Notes under the pieces: model-generated
Databases searched by the model: none
Told to the model about the DNA's origin: nothing
Seen by the model: only the letters and a program-made list of their open reading frames with translations
Assembly (NCBI GenBank): GCA_964017125.1
Contig: OZ024902.1
Span: forward strand, 37,215,219 to 37,279,218
DNA length: 64,000 nucleotides
Origin: Flabesymbios commensalis
Lineage: Eukaryota > Annelida > Polychaeta > Terebellida > Flabelligeridae
Direction: 5' to 3'
Made by a program: the position numbers and the translations under genes
In this document: piece after piece, positions 35,661-46,489 of the stretch
How positions within the stretch are numbered: the stretch's first letter is position 1
Layout: each line of letters begins with the position of its first letter

Positions 35661-36680
35661 TCCGATCGAGAAATATTCTCGTTACCGCGAATCACTAAAC
35701 ATTTTTTCATGCATCGCTCCAAAATTTATACCATATATCCATTTCACAAATAGCACGGATGAGTTCGAAATTCGCAAAATTCGGACAGAAACTAGTTCAT
35801 GCCAAAATTGTCTATTATCGGCCATTATTTTGGTAATATGCGTACTGAAATCTGAAAAACCGGACCAGATAGATATGCAATTGCTATACAACAAAATGTG
35901 CAGCTTCAGGTAGGGATATACCATAAAAAATTTCAACTCTATCAAATTCAAAATGGCCGACCTGCGGCCACTTCAGATTGACAAATATTATTTTCTCGTT
36001 AACGTGATTCACTCAACATTTTTTAATGTATTGCTCCAAAATTTATACTACGTGTATATATCCATTTCACTAATATCTCGAACGAGTTCGAAATTAGGCA
36101 AGATTCGGACAGAAACAAGGTCATGGCGGCCAAGGTTATCGGCTATTATTTTTATAATATGCGTGATATCTAGAAAACCAGATTAGATAGATTGACAAAC
36201 AAAATGTGCAGTTTCAGGTAGGGATATACCATGAACAATTTCAACTTGGCCTAACTGCGGCCACTTCTGATCGTCATTTTTTCCCGATAACACGATTCAC
36301 TCAACATTGTTTTATGTATAGCACCGTAATTTATATCATACATCCATTTCGCTAATAGCTCAGATGAGTTTGAAATTGGGCAAGACTCCGACAGAAACTA
36401 GTTAATGGCGGCCAAAATGGCCTATTATAGGCCATTATTTTTGTAATATGCGTCTTATCTGGAAAACCAGACCAGGTAGCTATAGACCATTGCTATTGAA
36501 CAAAATTTGCCGTTTCAGGTAGGGATATACCATACAAAATTCAACTGCATCAAATATAAAAATGGTCGACCTGCGGCCACTTTTGACTTCAATATGCGTA
36601 ATAACTGGAAAACCGTGACAGATAGCTAGACCATTATTATTGAACAATATGTGCTGTTTTTGTACTGCATGCTGCTAAAA
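35661..36680. repeat. Tandem repeat of about 300 bp, three and a third copies
   Basis: Words recur in order at spacings of roughly 320 and 290 bp: CTCGTTACCGCGAATCAC, GCTCCAAAATTTATAC, ATCCATTTCAC, CGGACAGAAAC, AATATGCGT, CAGGTAGGGATATACCAT and CCTGCGGCCACTT. The last copy keeps only the final third. Divergence between copies makes it an old array. It follows directly on the CGTCCG head. Confidence 0.85.
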
Positions 36681-37436
36681 ACCAGTTCTCGGACAATTTC
36701 AATAATGGTGGCGGGCTATTGTCGAGTGTTCTCTTGTTTCAAATGATTTTTAAACTGTCAAACGATGATTAGAGGATGAGGCCTATTTCCGTCGCTGACG
36801 GGCCTTGTCTATATTTTAAATGAAAACGTAATACATTAAATATCTGATAATAATTCTGAATTCATATTGTAATATATCAGACACATGGGGTGGGTGGAGT
36901 AGGCAGCTAAGATTATATATAAATCACTGAGTATCTAATTACTGTTGGAATCTACTTACCAGGTACATAATACAAATATAGGATGGTGCTACTCACATAA
37001 AGTACATCAGAGTGGTAAATATTTTACCAAATTTTGTCTTGTTAGATTTTTTGTGATTGCTAACTTGTATGATAACATTATTGTGAACATTCTAAACAAA
37101 AAAATCCTGTGTGATGTCACGAATAGAGGGCTTGATCACCACATGGATGTTTGTGATCACCAAATAGCTAGAAAAGTGTTGTTTAGATAAGGGAAAGAGA
37201 AATATGTCTTTAAAGACGTAAAGATAAGAAAAATGCATGGTGCATGGTCAAATCCACTCATCTACTATACTATTTTTTTGTTATTTATGTTAACCATAGG
37301 TCTACTCTAGAAACATATCAACGTTCGAACACTTTTCTAGGGACAATAACAATACTGCAATAGTTTTATGGGTGTATTTCAAAGTGGAAATGTCATGGCA
37401 TTGGTTGACGACCTCGATCAGTCCAGATAATGTGTG
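36681..37436. other. Unassigned AT-rich sequence
   Basis: Open frame 36945-37190 has no recognisable motif. Nothing else supported. Confidence 0.35.
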
Positions 37437-37510
37437 TATGCCAGCACTATGTTGGCCTAGCGTTGGGCCACCGTCTATCACACTGGCCCAGCTTTAGGCC
37501 AACACGGTGT
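37437..37510. mobile_element. CCCAGC-type MITE (family D) fragment
   Basis: GTTGGCCTAGCGTTGGGCCA, CCGTCTATCACACTGGCCCA and TAGGCCAACACGG are typical of the family centre; ends not recognised. Confidence 0.5.
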
Positions 37511-37827
37511 CAACGTCTGATGAAGTGGAAAGAAACCCGGAGTGACGAGCAAAGCCAAAAGTAGCCGCGCCCTCGCTTTCTTTTCCGCGGCGGCGGAACT
37601 CTTGCACCGGTGTCGTGAGGAGATTTTTGTGCGGCGCAGTCCCTTTTGCGATTTAATTTCCCGTATCGTGTAAACTGAGCCGGTGGCTGGGGATCACCCG
37701 GGGCTAATATTGCTGGACTTTTCTCAGAGATTCTCCGGTCCGCGATCAAATACTGAGTCGGCGGCCATTGATCAGGCCAGCTGTGCATGCTCCACCAAAG
37801 ATTGTCAAGGGTCGTTGTAGGGTTTAA
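37511..37827. other. GC-rich, CpG-containing segment
   Basis: About 320 bp of distinctly higher G+C than its surroundings. An open frame of 118 codons on the minus strand (37510-37866) crosses it, but no domain is recognisable and it runs into the MITE at 37828, so I do not claim a gene. A relic promoter or exon, or part of another repeat, are all possible. Confidence 0.35.
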
Positions 37828-38065
37828 CCCTTTAACCGCCGGTGCCGCATATATTCGGGTTTTCATTTTTTATTAGCTCATTAAGTACCACCTTTTAAAC
37901 ATGTAAAAGATAAAATGTGACATCAATCAGCAATATTTGAAAACAGTTGACCTCCATATTGTCAAATCTGAATAATTTTCACTCACTTGAAGTTGTGGAC
38001 CGCGTCAGCGAGACACAACTTAAAGTGGGTGAAAATTCAGATTGAATAATTTGGCGGTTATAGGG
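37828..38065 (+). mobile_element. TTAA MITE family A, intact
   Basis: TTAA at 37824-37827 and 38066-38069. Ends CCCTTTAACCGCCGGTGCCG and TTTGGCGGTTATAGGG; central hairpin arms CACTTGAAGTTGTG and CACAACTTAAAGTG. This is among the cleanest copies. Confidence 0.92.
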
Positions 38066-38103
38066 TTAAAGATGGAAGCTGGTGCTCGTCCCCGGGGCCT
38101 ATA

Positions 38104-38186
38104 ATGCCGTGCCAAGCCAAAAGGCCTACTTGTATCTGCTTACTTGTAAAGTAAGCAGATACTGCCATTTGGCTTTGTACGGTAGT
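38104..38186. mobile_element. Hairpin element family F
   Basis: GCCGTGCCAAGCCAAAAGGC and GTATCTGCTTACTTGT are mirrored by AAAGTAAGCAGATACTGCC and TTTGGCTTTGTACGGTAGTA, so the whole element is one fold-back. Confidence 0.7.
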
Positions 38187-38261
38187 ATAATAGACGTTGG
38201 TGCATCATCCCGGATTTCGGCAGCAAAATCTACCGCACCCAAAACAGGGCGGGAAGGTGTC

Positions 38262-38312
38262 CCAGTGCTGGTTTGATGTTAAGCCTGCGTCGTAGACGAT
38301 GGACCAACATTA
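38262..38312. mobile_element. CCCAGC-type MITE (family D) fragment
   Basis: CCCAGTGCTGGTTTGATG, GCGTCGTAGACGATGG and CCAACATTAAGCCA. It borders the 5' end of the LINE that follows. Confidence 0.5.
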
Positions 38313-38540
38313 AGCCATCTGTTTACAAGAAACTTGGTTATCAGACGATAGTGACACTTCTGTGTTACAACTAGATGGCTATCAATTAATATCACACGGG
38401 GGTCTTGCTATCTTTTTAAATAACAATTTTAACTTCATTCCCTCTTTGAGTTACAAAAAATCCACTATCTGGGAAGCACAGTTCATAGAAAACCAATATA
38501 TCAAAAGGGTAAAATAACGCTTGTACTCGGTAATGTGCAC

Positions 38541-38602
38541 ATCTTCATCCACTACAAGCCGCGAATTGCTGTCGCAATTCTCGACTTGTAGTGGATGAAG
38601 AT
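38541..38602. mobile_element. 62-bp fold-back insertion inside the LINE endonuclease
   Basis: Outer arms ATCTTCATCCACTACAAG and CTTGTAGTGGATGAAGAT, inner arms GAATTGC and GCAATTC, loop TGTC. It interrupts the reading between GNVH and the DLNKNYQTFIDEF-like stretch, where the LINE frame should run on, so it was inserted after the LINE. Confidence 0.75.
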
Positions 38603-39344
38603 TAAAAGACCTGAATAAAAACTACCAAACTTTTATTGATGAATTCACTCCCGTACTATACGATCTTCAAAAAAAACAATGTGAAGTTGTCATAGCAGGA
38701 GACTATAACATAGACCTGCTAAAAGTAGAACAAAAAACAATATTTAATCAATATTTAGATACACCAATTTCACTTAGCTTTTTTTCCAAAAAAACGTTGC
38801 CTATACTAGACTCTCAAATAAACGTGGGAATCTAATTGATAACTTTTTATGTAAATTTTCACATGGTTTTCTTCAAACCACTGCTGGAATAGTACCATGT
38901 AGTATATCTACCATTTCCCCTACTTTCTATGCCTAGAAATTTCTCCATATACCAACAAAAATCTCCAATATGTAAAAGTAAAAACACGTGGTCCAGACGC
39001 ACTAAACAATTTAATATCAGAAATTCGCAATTCTGATATGACTAGTAAACTCACTTCAAACTTGCGTGCTAATCCGAATGAAAATTAAAACGTACTAACA
39101 CCAGTTATATCCACAGCAATGGAAAGAAATATCAATGCCAAACGCATTAGTCGAACTCAACAAGAAAAAAACATAAAAAATCAAAATGGATTACGCAAGG
39201 TATCCTTAATTCAATTACTTACAGAGATAAAATGTACAGCAAACTGAAAGACACCCCAAAAAATTAGACAGCAAATCTAAATCTTCGCGTAAATTTGCGT
39301 ACCTACAATAAAATATTAAACTATTAAATATTGAACTTCTATAA

Positions 39345-39815
39345 AAATAGCCATCAATCGATGGCAGGACCGCTCAGCCGTAGGATCTGTCCATCAATAT
39401 CAAGAAATAATGAGAAAAAAAGACCCCCACTACCACCATGTCAATTTTTTTAATGGCTGCGGCAGCCATTTATTTTTTAATAGATTCAACCCAAAAGTTA
39501 ATCAGATCATCAGAAATACCATAGAGAACAACCATACTAAATTTAAATGCAATCCAACCAACGGTTCATGAGTTATGGTGCCCACGAGCTTTTCAGACGG
39601 CCATCTTGTAAAATGGTCGCTTATGACTTAGTGCCAAAAAAAATATATGAGATGAATTGCCCAGGCACATAGGTCATATCTGTAAAAAAAATCATTAGTT
39701 AACTTTTTAGTAAGAGCTGAATTTCTGACTGGAAGCCCGCTCGACTGCCCGCCTCTTGTGATCACTATACCCCACAGGCTTAATGGCTGAGGGGTAAAAA
39801 TGAAGTAAAATCATC
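39345..39815. mobile_element. Unidentified insertion of about 470 bp in the LINE linker
   Basis: LINE-like coding (ending near LNIELL) stops and resumes at YYYRCFENAKNDMKRP. The intervening DNA has no LINE similarity I can see; it contains GGCTGCGGCAGCC and CCCCACAGGCTTAATGGCTG. I could not identify inverted ends or a target duplication. Confidence 0.45.
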
Positions 39816-41253
39816 ATATTACTATCGGTGTTTTGAAAATGCAAAGAATGACATGAAAAGACCATGGTTCACAATTAATGAAATATTACATAAACAAACC
39901 AACAAAACAAAATTTCCTGACCACATTGTCATCGACGGTAAACAAATAACTGATCAAAAGGCAATTTTAAATGCATTAAACCATTATTTTGTCAATATCG
40001 GACCAAATCTAGCTGCTAACCTAAAACTACCCAACTCAAAATCGTTCAAGAATTTTTAAAGAAATCCAACCTCCCATAAATTTAATTCGGCAAAAACAAA
40101 TGACCAATTTCTATTTTGCCAGTTGTCTCAAAGGTTATTAAAAGGGTTATTCTCGATAAAATGCATAATTATTTTCACCCCACTTAAAATTTTTCTAGAT
40201 TTATCCAAGGCTTTTGATATTCTCGATCACGAAATTATGTTATATCAATTAGAATATTATGCAGTAACAAGACCCTCACTGCGACTATTGAGAAGTTATT
40301 TGTCCGATAGCAACAATATGTTGAATTTGAAAATGTAAAATCGGATTCAAGCAACATAAAAACCGGCGTATCTCATGGGTCCACTTCTATTTGTTATTTA
40401 TGTAAATTCTCACTAGCCAGTAAAATTTTCACAGCAATAATACATGCAGATGACACCTCACTGTTGAGCACTCTCAACACTTTTAGATGCAATACAAATG
40501 TGAACATCAACAATGAGCACTCAAAAAGAAGTGAATGGTTGAAGGTAAACAAGCTGTCACTTAACACTAAAAGCTAGGGTAATTTCCAAGAACAAATTTA
40601 ATGCACACACAGACCCCCTTTTCCAAAACTTACAGATCTTGAAAATAGAAGATCTACATAAAATACATGTACTGAAATTTTATTAAAGCTAATTCATAAA
40701 AACATTCCTCAATACTTTCCTATCAACATGATTCTCGCACAGCACTCGCTTACACACTCCTATCCTACACGAAATAACAAAAAACTGGTAGCGCCTGAAA
40801 TACGGCATGAATTTGCAAGGAAATGCATTAGATATAGCATAACACAAATATGTAACACTACTCCTCTTTGTATTACAGAACCAATGTCTACTCATAGTCT
40901 CCACGGCCTTTCAAAATATATGAAAAAATATGCGCTAAATCAGTACAAAACATCATGTAATATAGAAAACTGCGACACCTGCTCATATTAAAACTGTTAT
41001 TACACTTCCACAAATTAATTGATTAGCTAGAGTGTGTATAATAATAAGCCTTTTTATAAATTACACGCAAACTTCACGAAGGCAAATGAGTTTTCATTTG
41101 GCAATGTCTGAATTACGGTCTTTTGCATTTACAGTGAACCATTATTGTCTTTATTTAACATATTTCTGAAAATTTCTTGGTCAAAATAAATCTGTCTGCC
41201 TGTCTGTCTAAGCAAACATTAGGTGTCGTGTTTGCTGGGTATATTTTGCTTAA

Positions 41254-41498
41254 CCCTTGTGCTGCTAAAGTCATATATATATTATGAATGCTATCCATCC
41301 ATTTTAAAGCCAAATTAAGTGTAATTGAAAATAATAAAAAAATTCTTTGCAGATGCTCATCTCATTATATATCCCAATTTGGGAGATGCATATTAAAAAA
41401 AGGATATATTTCCTCGTATAAAGTTAGAAATTGCGTTAGCAATTCTAGCTTTAAGTAAAATGATATAAATAGAAACGAACACTTCAGTAAGACAAGGG
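41254..41498 (+). mobile_element. TTAA MITE family C
   Basis: TTAA at 41250-41253, right flank CTAA. Ends CCCTTGTGCTGCTAAAGT and ACTTCAGTAAGACAAGGG. Central hairpin AAAGTTAGAAATTGC and GCAATTCTAGCTTT with loop GTTA. Same architecture as families A and B, with unrelated hairpin sequence. Confidence 0.8.
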
Positions 41499-41502
41499 CT
41501 AA

Positions 41503-42040
41503 TTGCGCAGATGTAATTACTGTCTGAACAACATTTTACAGGCTGCTAAAACCCCTGTCAAACTTGACGGACAAGGAACAAACGGTATCATCCGTTGGGG
41601 TTCGTCAATGTTCGTTTTTGCCTGTTGTCCGACGAATACCTTTCATGTTCTGTGATGTTCGTCACGTCTCTCAGAAAGTTTTCAGTGTGTTGAACACTTG
41701 TCACAGACAGTACCAAACACACATGTGCCTTATAGATATCCCATGTAGATTAATTTTGTCCAATATGTGTTCTTTATTTTTAAATTCGATGGATCTTAGG
41801 TCGCCTATGTTATAGTGCTGCCAATGGCTGGTATATCATTTTTATTATTACATATATTATGATGCGAAGTCGAAAACATAGAGTTTTAAATTTCCCCTCA
41901 CGATTTAAAGCATGGGTCAGATAGGGGGGGGGGGGGGTATGAGGAAGAACACTTTCCAAACATAATCTCTTAAAATGGTGCGTATATGTCTGCTCATTTT
42001 CGCCATACAGCCATCAGTTAGAAAGAAATTTAGTATGTCA
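41503..42040. other. Unassigned; G-run at the right
   Basis: An open frame of 83 codons at 41564-41815 has no recognised motif. A run of about 14 G lies at 41924-41937. Confidence 0.35.
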
Positions 42041-42425
42041 ACTTGCCCCGCATTGGCGTCACTTAGCTGGGGCAAGTTGTCACAGCTGAAATTGCTATGG
42101 GATAAGTTGTCACGTAGTTGGGACAAGTTGTCACTGATATAATCTCTATGGGGTAAGTTGTCACATAGTTGGGGCATGCTATCACACTACAAAAACTTGC
42201 TAAATATGGCATTTTAACCAGAACAGTAAAGGAATAATAACTTCATAAAAACTTTTTAACATAACTGCAAACGATTTAAATGCAAAGGAACAATGGGAGG
42301 GGGGGCAGGATGTCACAGTGCTGGGGCAAGATGGCACAGTACCGGGGCAAGATGTCACAGTGCCGGGGCAAGATGTCACAGTGCTGGGGCAAGATGTCAC
42401 AGTTTGTGACTACTTGCCCCGAGGA
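42041..42425. repeat. GGGGCAAG(A/T)TGTCACA repeat clusters
   Basis: Left cluster 42060-42185 with irregularly spaced GGGGCAAGTTGTCAC words; right cluster 42305-42420 as regular 21-bp units GGGGCAAGATGTCACAGTGC. Inverted counterparts (ACTTGCCCC at 42412, CATGCCCCTGTGACAAC at 42740) suggest a larger inverted-repeat element of about 700 bp around them. Confidence 0.7.
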
Positions 42426-42905
42426 ACGTATCCACACAGAAATGCAGATTTCCCAAACACCATGTGCTTGTTATTAAAATAACATACTTTTACATATTTA
42501 ACATAGCTAGTTTCAACTCTATGTTATGTCAGAAAGATACAGAAGCATCTCAAATATCTTATGAATTTGACAACTTTTGTTAAGTCGTCAAATTTACTTG
42601 AATGAATAGCAAAACTCACTTTGTTGACTGCAACAGGTGTTTCTTCTCAGAAGTTGAACAATGGGTATTTCTCGATCTGGGATTAACATTACCTCATTAA
42701 CTGATGACGTCGGAGACCCGAGTAAAGTGCACTTTGACAACATGCCCCTGTGACAACTAGCCCCCCTCTCTCCTAGATATGGTATGCGTTCTTTTTATCT
42801 GTTCTATGTTCTGTTTATGTTAGTTCCTCATGCGGTGACATAATGATTGATTTAGTTGAACTGACCCTTGGGAATTTTGTTCTCGTCCGTTACCTGTTTG
42901 TTCTA

Positions 42906-44540
42906 AGGTAAGGTAAGGTAATATTTTATTTGTATATTTGGCCTCAGGCCCATCGTACATCAATTAAATACATCTCAATATTATCATGGTCATGGTTAAA
43001 TATTATTTAACAATTGTTTTCTGAGAATAAATGCTTTGTATATATAACATGCAACGTCTTTTTTTTTGTTCAGATTGCTTCCTCACTCTGCATTAATTTG
43101 ACAAAATTGAAATCATAAGAAGATAGAGAAACTGAGATATGTGGAGCTATGAATTTGTTAAACAAATTCGTATATGCTGTACAGTTCATAAGAAAATGAA
43201 ATTCGTCTTCAATAGAGTATAAATTGCATAAAGTACATATTCTTTTAGCTAATACAGTATTTTTATGCCTTCCACTTTCAATCATTAGATTCTGACTTGA
43301 ACATCGTAAGCGACTAAACGCTACAAAATATTTCCTAATACATAATACATCCAAATATCTTTCAGGCTCCAATTCATACTTATAAGTAGTATATACAGCT
43401 AATTTATCGGAATTTCTAATGGCATCATACCACTTTTTCTTGTAAAATTGTGAAACCCTGTTTTTAAATACCTCTATAAATAAATCAAAATCTCCGACTC
43501 CTTGTTGGGCCCATACATAATGAAAACCGAATTGTTCCAACATTACTTTTACACATGTAGCCCATGTGTTCTTGCCATGCTGATCTAGGTTGTATAGCAT
43601 AGTATAACAGGCCTTAGGATATCTCCCTGACTGCATACTAAGAAATTTAAGCCAATACTTCACACATCGCAGATGATAATGCACGGCTAAAGGGTATCTC
43701 CCCAGTTCACCCAGGGCAGCCTCGTTTACTGTCTTTGACGATACTCATAGCAATTTTTTACAAAATACATGTTGTACTTGTTCTATTTTATCAGAATATT
43801 TAAAACCCCAAATTTTAAAACCATATAGCAGTATTGGAAGTATCATTTTGTCAAAAATGTTCAAATAAATTTCATGTGGTAAACCATTACATTTATAGTT
43901 GTACATATAGAGCATACCTAACGCCTTGTTTGCTTGTGCAGCTAATGTCCTTTTTTCCAGTGACCAGCTAAGAGTTGTGGTGAAAAATATTCCAAGATAT
44001 TTATATTTTTTTACACATTCAATGTTTTTCCCGCCATAGAACCATTTTTCATTTCGTTTCACAATACCCCCACGCTTAAACACTAATATTTTAGTTTTTA
44101 ACAAGTTCAGCTTCAAACCCCATTTATCACAAAACATTTTCAAGACATTTAACATATGCTGAAGCCTATCAGGCATATCGGAACACATTGCAATATCATC
44201 AGCAAACAACAGTAAAATTATATTTGGGGCGTCTTCATTTAAATACACACCTATACACCCTTTTTCACTTATTATATCGATCAGCTCACTTATATACAGC
44301 ACAAAAAGCATGGGACTTAGCATACACCCCTGCCTAGTGCCCCTAGCACAATCAAAGTAGTCAGTCAATCCCTCTGGCGTTCTTACACATGATTTTAAAC
44401 CCTTATACATTCTTCGCAGGACATTTAATACTCTACCATGTACGCCTAGCTTCATCAGTTTATACCATAGCAGTGCATGAGGTATAGTATGTGTTTCTAC
44501 CCATTCTATGTTTGTTATAAATTGGCCCACGTACCGGTCA
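42906..44540 (-). mobile_element. LINE, 5'-truncated, nearly open reverse transcriptase and C-terminal part
   Basis: Minus strand. 44530-43748: reverse transcriptase with GTRQGCMLSPMLFVLYISEL, the catalytic LLFADDI and NLLKTKILVF, then the thumb-like YKYLGIFF. A single in-frame TGA at 43745-43747 is followed in the same frame by ELGRYPLAVHYHLRC and the C-terminal zinc motif CTLCNLYSIEDEFHFLMNC, ending at 43070. The tail is TATTACCTTACCTTACC (a TTACC repeat). The copy starts near reverse transcriptase motif A, so endonuclease and ORF1 are missing, as is usual for 5' truncation. One stop over some 480 codons indicates a fairly young copy. The Jockey/CR1/I group is likely; the clade is not determined. 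Confidence 0.88.
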
Positions 44541-45184
44541 CCCCTCCCCCCATGTAAAATCTAACGAATTGGTGATTTTCACCACCGGATAAAACTAAAA
44601 CTTGTCAGATGATGTCCGTTGCTCGGTCAGATCATGTGTGATAGGGTCTTTATTTAGTAGATAACGGACAATCAATATATGGTTCCCTTAAGGCCTATTC
44701 GTCACATTGGATTTGAAAGGTTGTATCTATCACTTTGTTAAGTGGAATACTGGGTGGTGAGATTTTCACCCGATTGATTATTAACATGATTATTCGCATA
44801 CATCCCTACTGGAGAAATCACCAATATGATGAACATGTGGGTGGATACCACAGTCGATTTCGATATACAAAGTCATTTCTAACATAATCGATATGGACTA
44901 CGTGCTGATAATGTGAATAACAATAATCAAGCCTCACCAGGTTCGGCAATCTCCTATGGAAAAGGAAGATAATTTTCTCAAAAATGTAAAATTGACAGAG
45001 AAAGGAATAACCGGTCAAGGGATTCCAACATCGTGATTCTAAGTCTATTTGCTAAAAATATATAGGCAGTTACGTGTTTCAGCAAACATATGACACCGTA
45101 AAAGCAAAATGCAGGTAACTATGTCATTGTCCGGAAACCCATTGGTCCGACAGAATTTTAAAAATTACCTGGTCAAAACGGAAC
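44541..45184. other. Unassigned sequence
   Basis: No gene or repeat recognised. Confidence 0.35.
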
Positions 45185-45745
45185 CTCCATTTTCCTCCTC
45201 GTTTCTTCTGGTTCTAGTCTTTATTCTTTTTCTACTTCTTCTTTCTTTTCCTTCCTCTCGTCTTCGTGATTTTTCTTACTCGTTTCTTTAATAGCTCTTC
45301 CGTGTTAGACCTATTCCCCCTTCTTGATCTTTCCTTTTCCTCCCCCCCCCCGTATTCCGCCTGATTCCAGCTCTTCTTCCTTATTTTCATCTTTTTCCTT
45401 CCTCTTTTTTTTCTACTCTTGTTTTGTCATATTCCTTCCTCATCATTCATCATCCTTCTTATTCTTAGCCTTTCCTTAGTGTTTCTCTTTTTTGTCCTAT
45501 TTATCCTTTTTCTTCCTTCTTATCCTCTCTTTTTCATTGTTTCTCTTTTTTTTCCTTTCTTTTTATTTTCTTTCTTCTACTGCTCCTTTCTCCTCTTCTT
45601 TCCAATGTCCTACGCGTTTTCTTACTACCCCTATGCCACCTTATTCTTTCTCATCTTCTCCTTCATCTTGCTCCTTTCTTCTTTTTCTCCTCTCCCTGCT
45701 TCTGCCTTTTTTTTCGTCTCCTTTTTCTCTTTGTTACCCTTTTGA
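45185..45745 (+). repeat. Long polypyrimidine (CT-rich) tract
   Basis: About 560 bp in which the plus strand is overwhelmingly C and T (CTTCTTCCTTATTTTC, TCTTTTTCCTTCCTC words) without a fixed unit. Phe/Ser/Leu-rich frames across it are compositional artefacts. Confidence 0.85.
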
Positions 45746-46489
45746 TGCGGGCGACGATTTTTCCAGACAGTCAAAAAATAGAATAACAGTCGCAGTTGTT
45801 ATTAAATAGCCCCTATATTTACAATATATAATATATAATGAAATGTATAATAATGAGAATGAATACCAATAATTAATCATAGTAAATAGCTCTGAGGCGA
45901 CGACATAATCACATTATGTCTTCTGAAGGCATTATATTACTGATTATCACAATCTATGTTGAGGAGATTAAACATACAAATCTTTATTTCACAAGCTAAC
46001 AAATCCCTGATCTGATAGCATGAACCCAAAAATCTGATAAATTATTTCTGATCAGCGTGCTCCTATTTCTAATCACCAATCACAAAAAAGGATTTGTGCA
46101 AGCGACCTTTACACGTGGCCGCACGCATCCCAGCACCACGTGAAAAGTACATAGAAGCTACATTGTATTAATTCCTGGCTGGACGAGATGTTGTTTCAAT
46201 GTTAGTTCAGACTTGTAGTAACACCCTTGTAACATCAAAACAACAGTACTTACAAAGCAAAAAAATCGAATTCGATAAAAAACCTCGGGAATTTTCGAGT
46301 GGATTACCACAGGAAAAGTGCAATTAATTAATTTTAGATATAAATTATAGAAAAAACTAAAGGACAGCGGCATAAACTCTGAATTCGAAGCATGAAAAAA
46401 TAACTTACGTACCTATAATGTTTTACTGAACAGAAACATCTACTTGGCGAAAAAAAACATATCATCACAATTTATTTAATTAGTATAAA
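45746..46489. other. AT-rich sequence
   Basis: No feature supported. Confidence 0.35.

Larger units (their letters stand above)
38313..41213 (+). mobile_element. CR1/Jockey-like LINE, 5'-truncated and decayed
   Basis: Parts in order: endonuclease pieces (ETWLSDDSDTSVLQLDGY at about 38327; EVVIAGDYNIDLL at about 38690), linker (KWITQGILNSITYRDKMYSK at about 39185; DMKRPWFTINEILHKQ at 39850), reverse transcriptase motif A (FLDLSKAFDILDHE, 40190), ADDTSLL near 40450, WLKVNKLSLN near 40540, the C-terminal part (FARKCIRYSI, 40815; HSLHGLSKYMKKY, 40895), and a 3' end TCAAAATAAATCTGTCTGCC. The DNA-level order is complete, but many stops and frame changes break it. Endonuclease and reverse transcriptase would have performed target-primed insertion. 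Two later insertions lie at 38541 and about 39345. Clade is tentative. Confidence 0.85.

Noticed and set aside
37510-37866. 118-codon minus-strand gene
   Set aside because: It runs into a MITE, has no recognisable domain and lacks supporting context. Kept only as a GC-rich patch.
45419-45809. Membrane protein rich in Phe, Ser and Leu
   Set aside because: Product of a long polypyrimidine tract; overlapping frames give the same composition.
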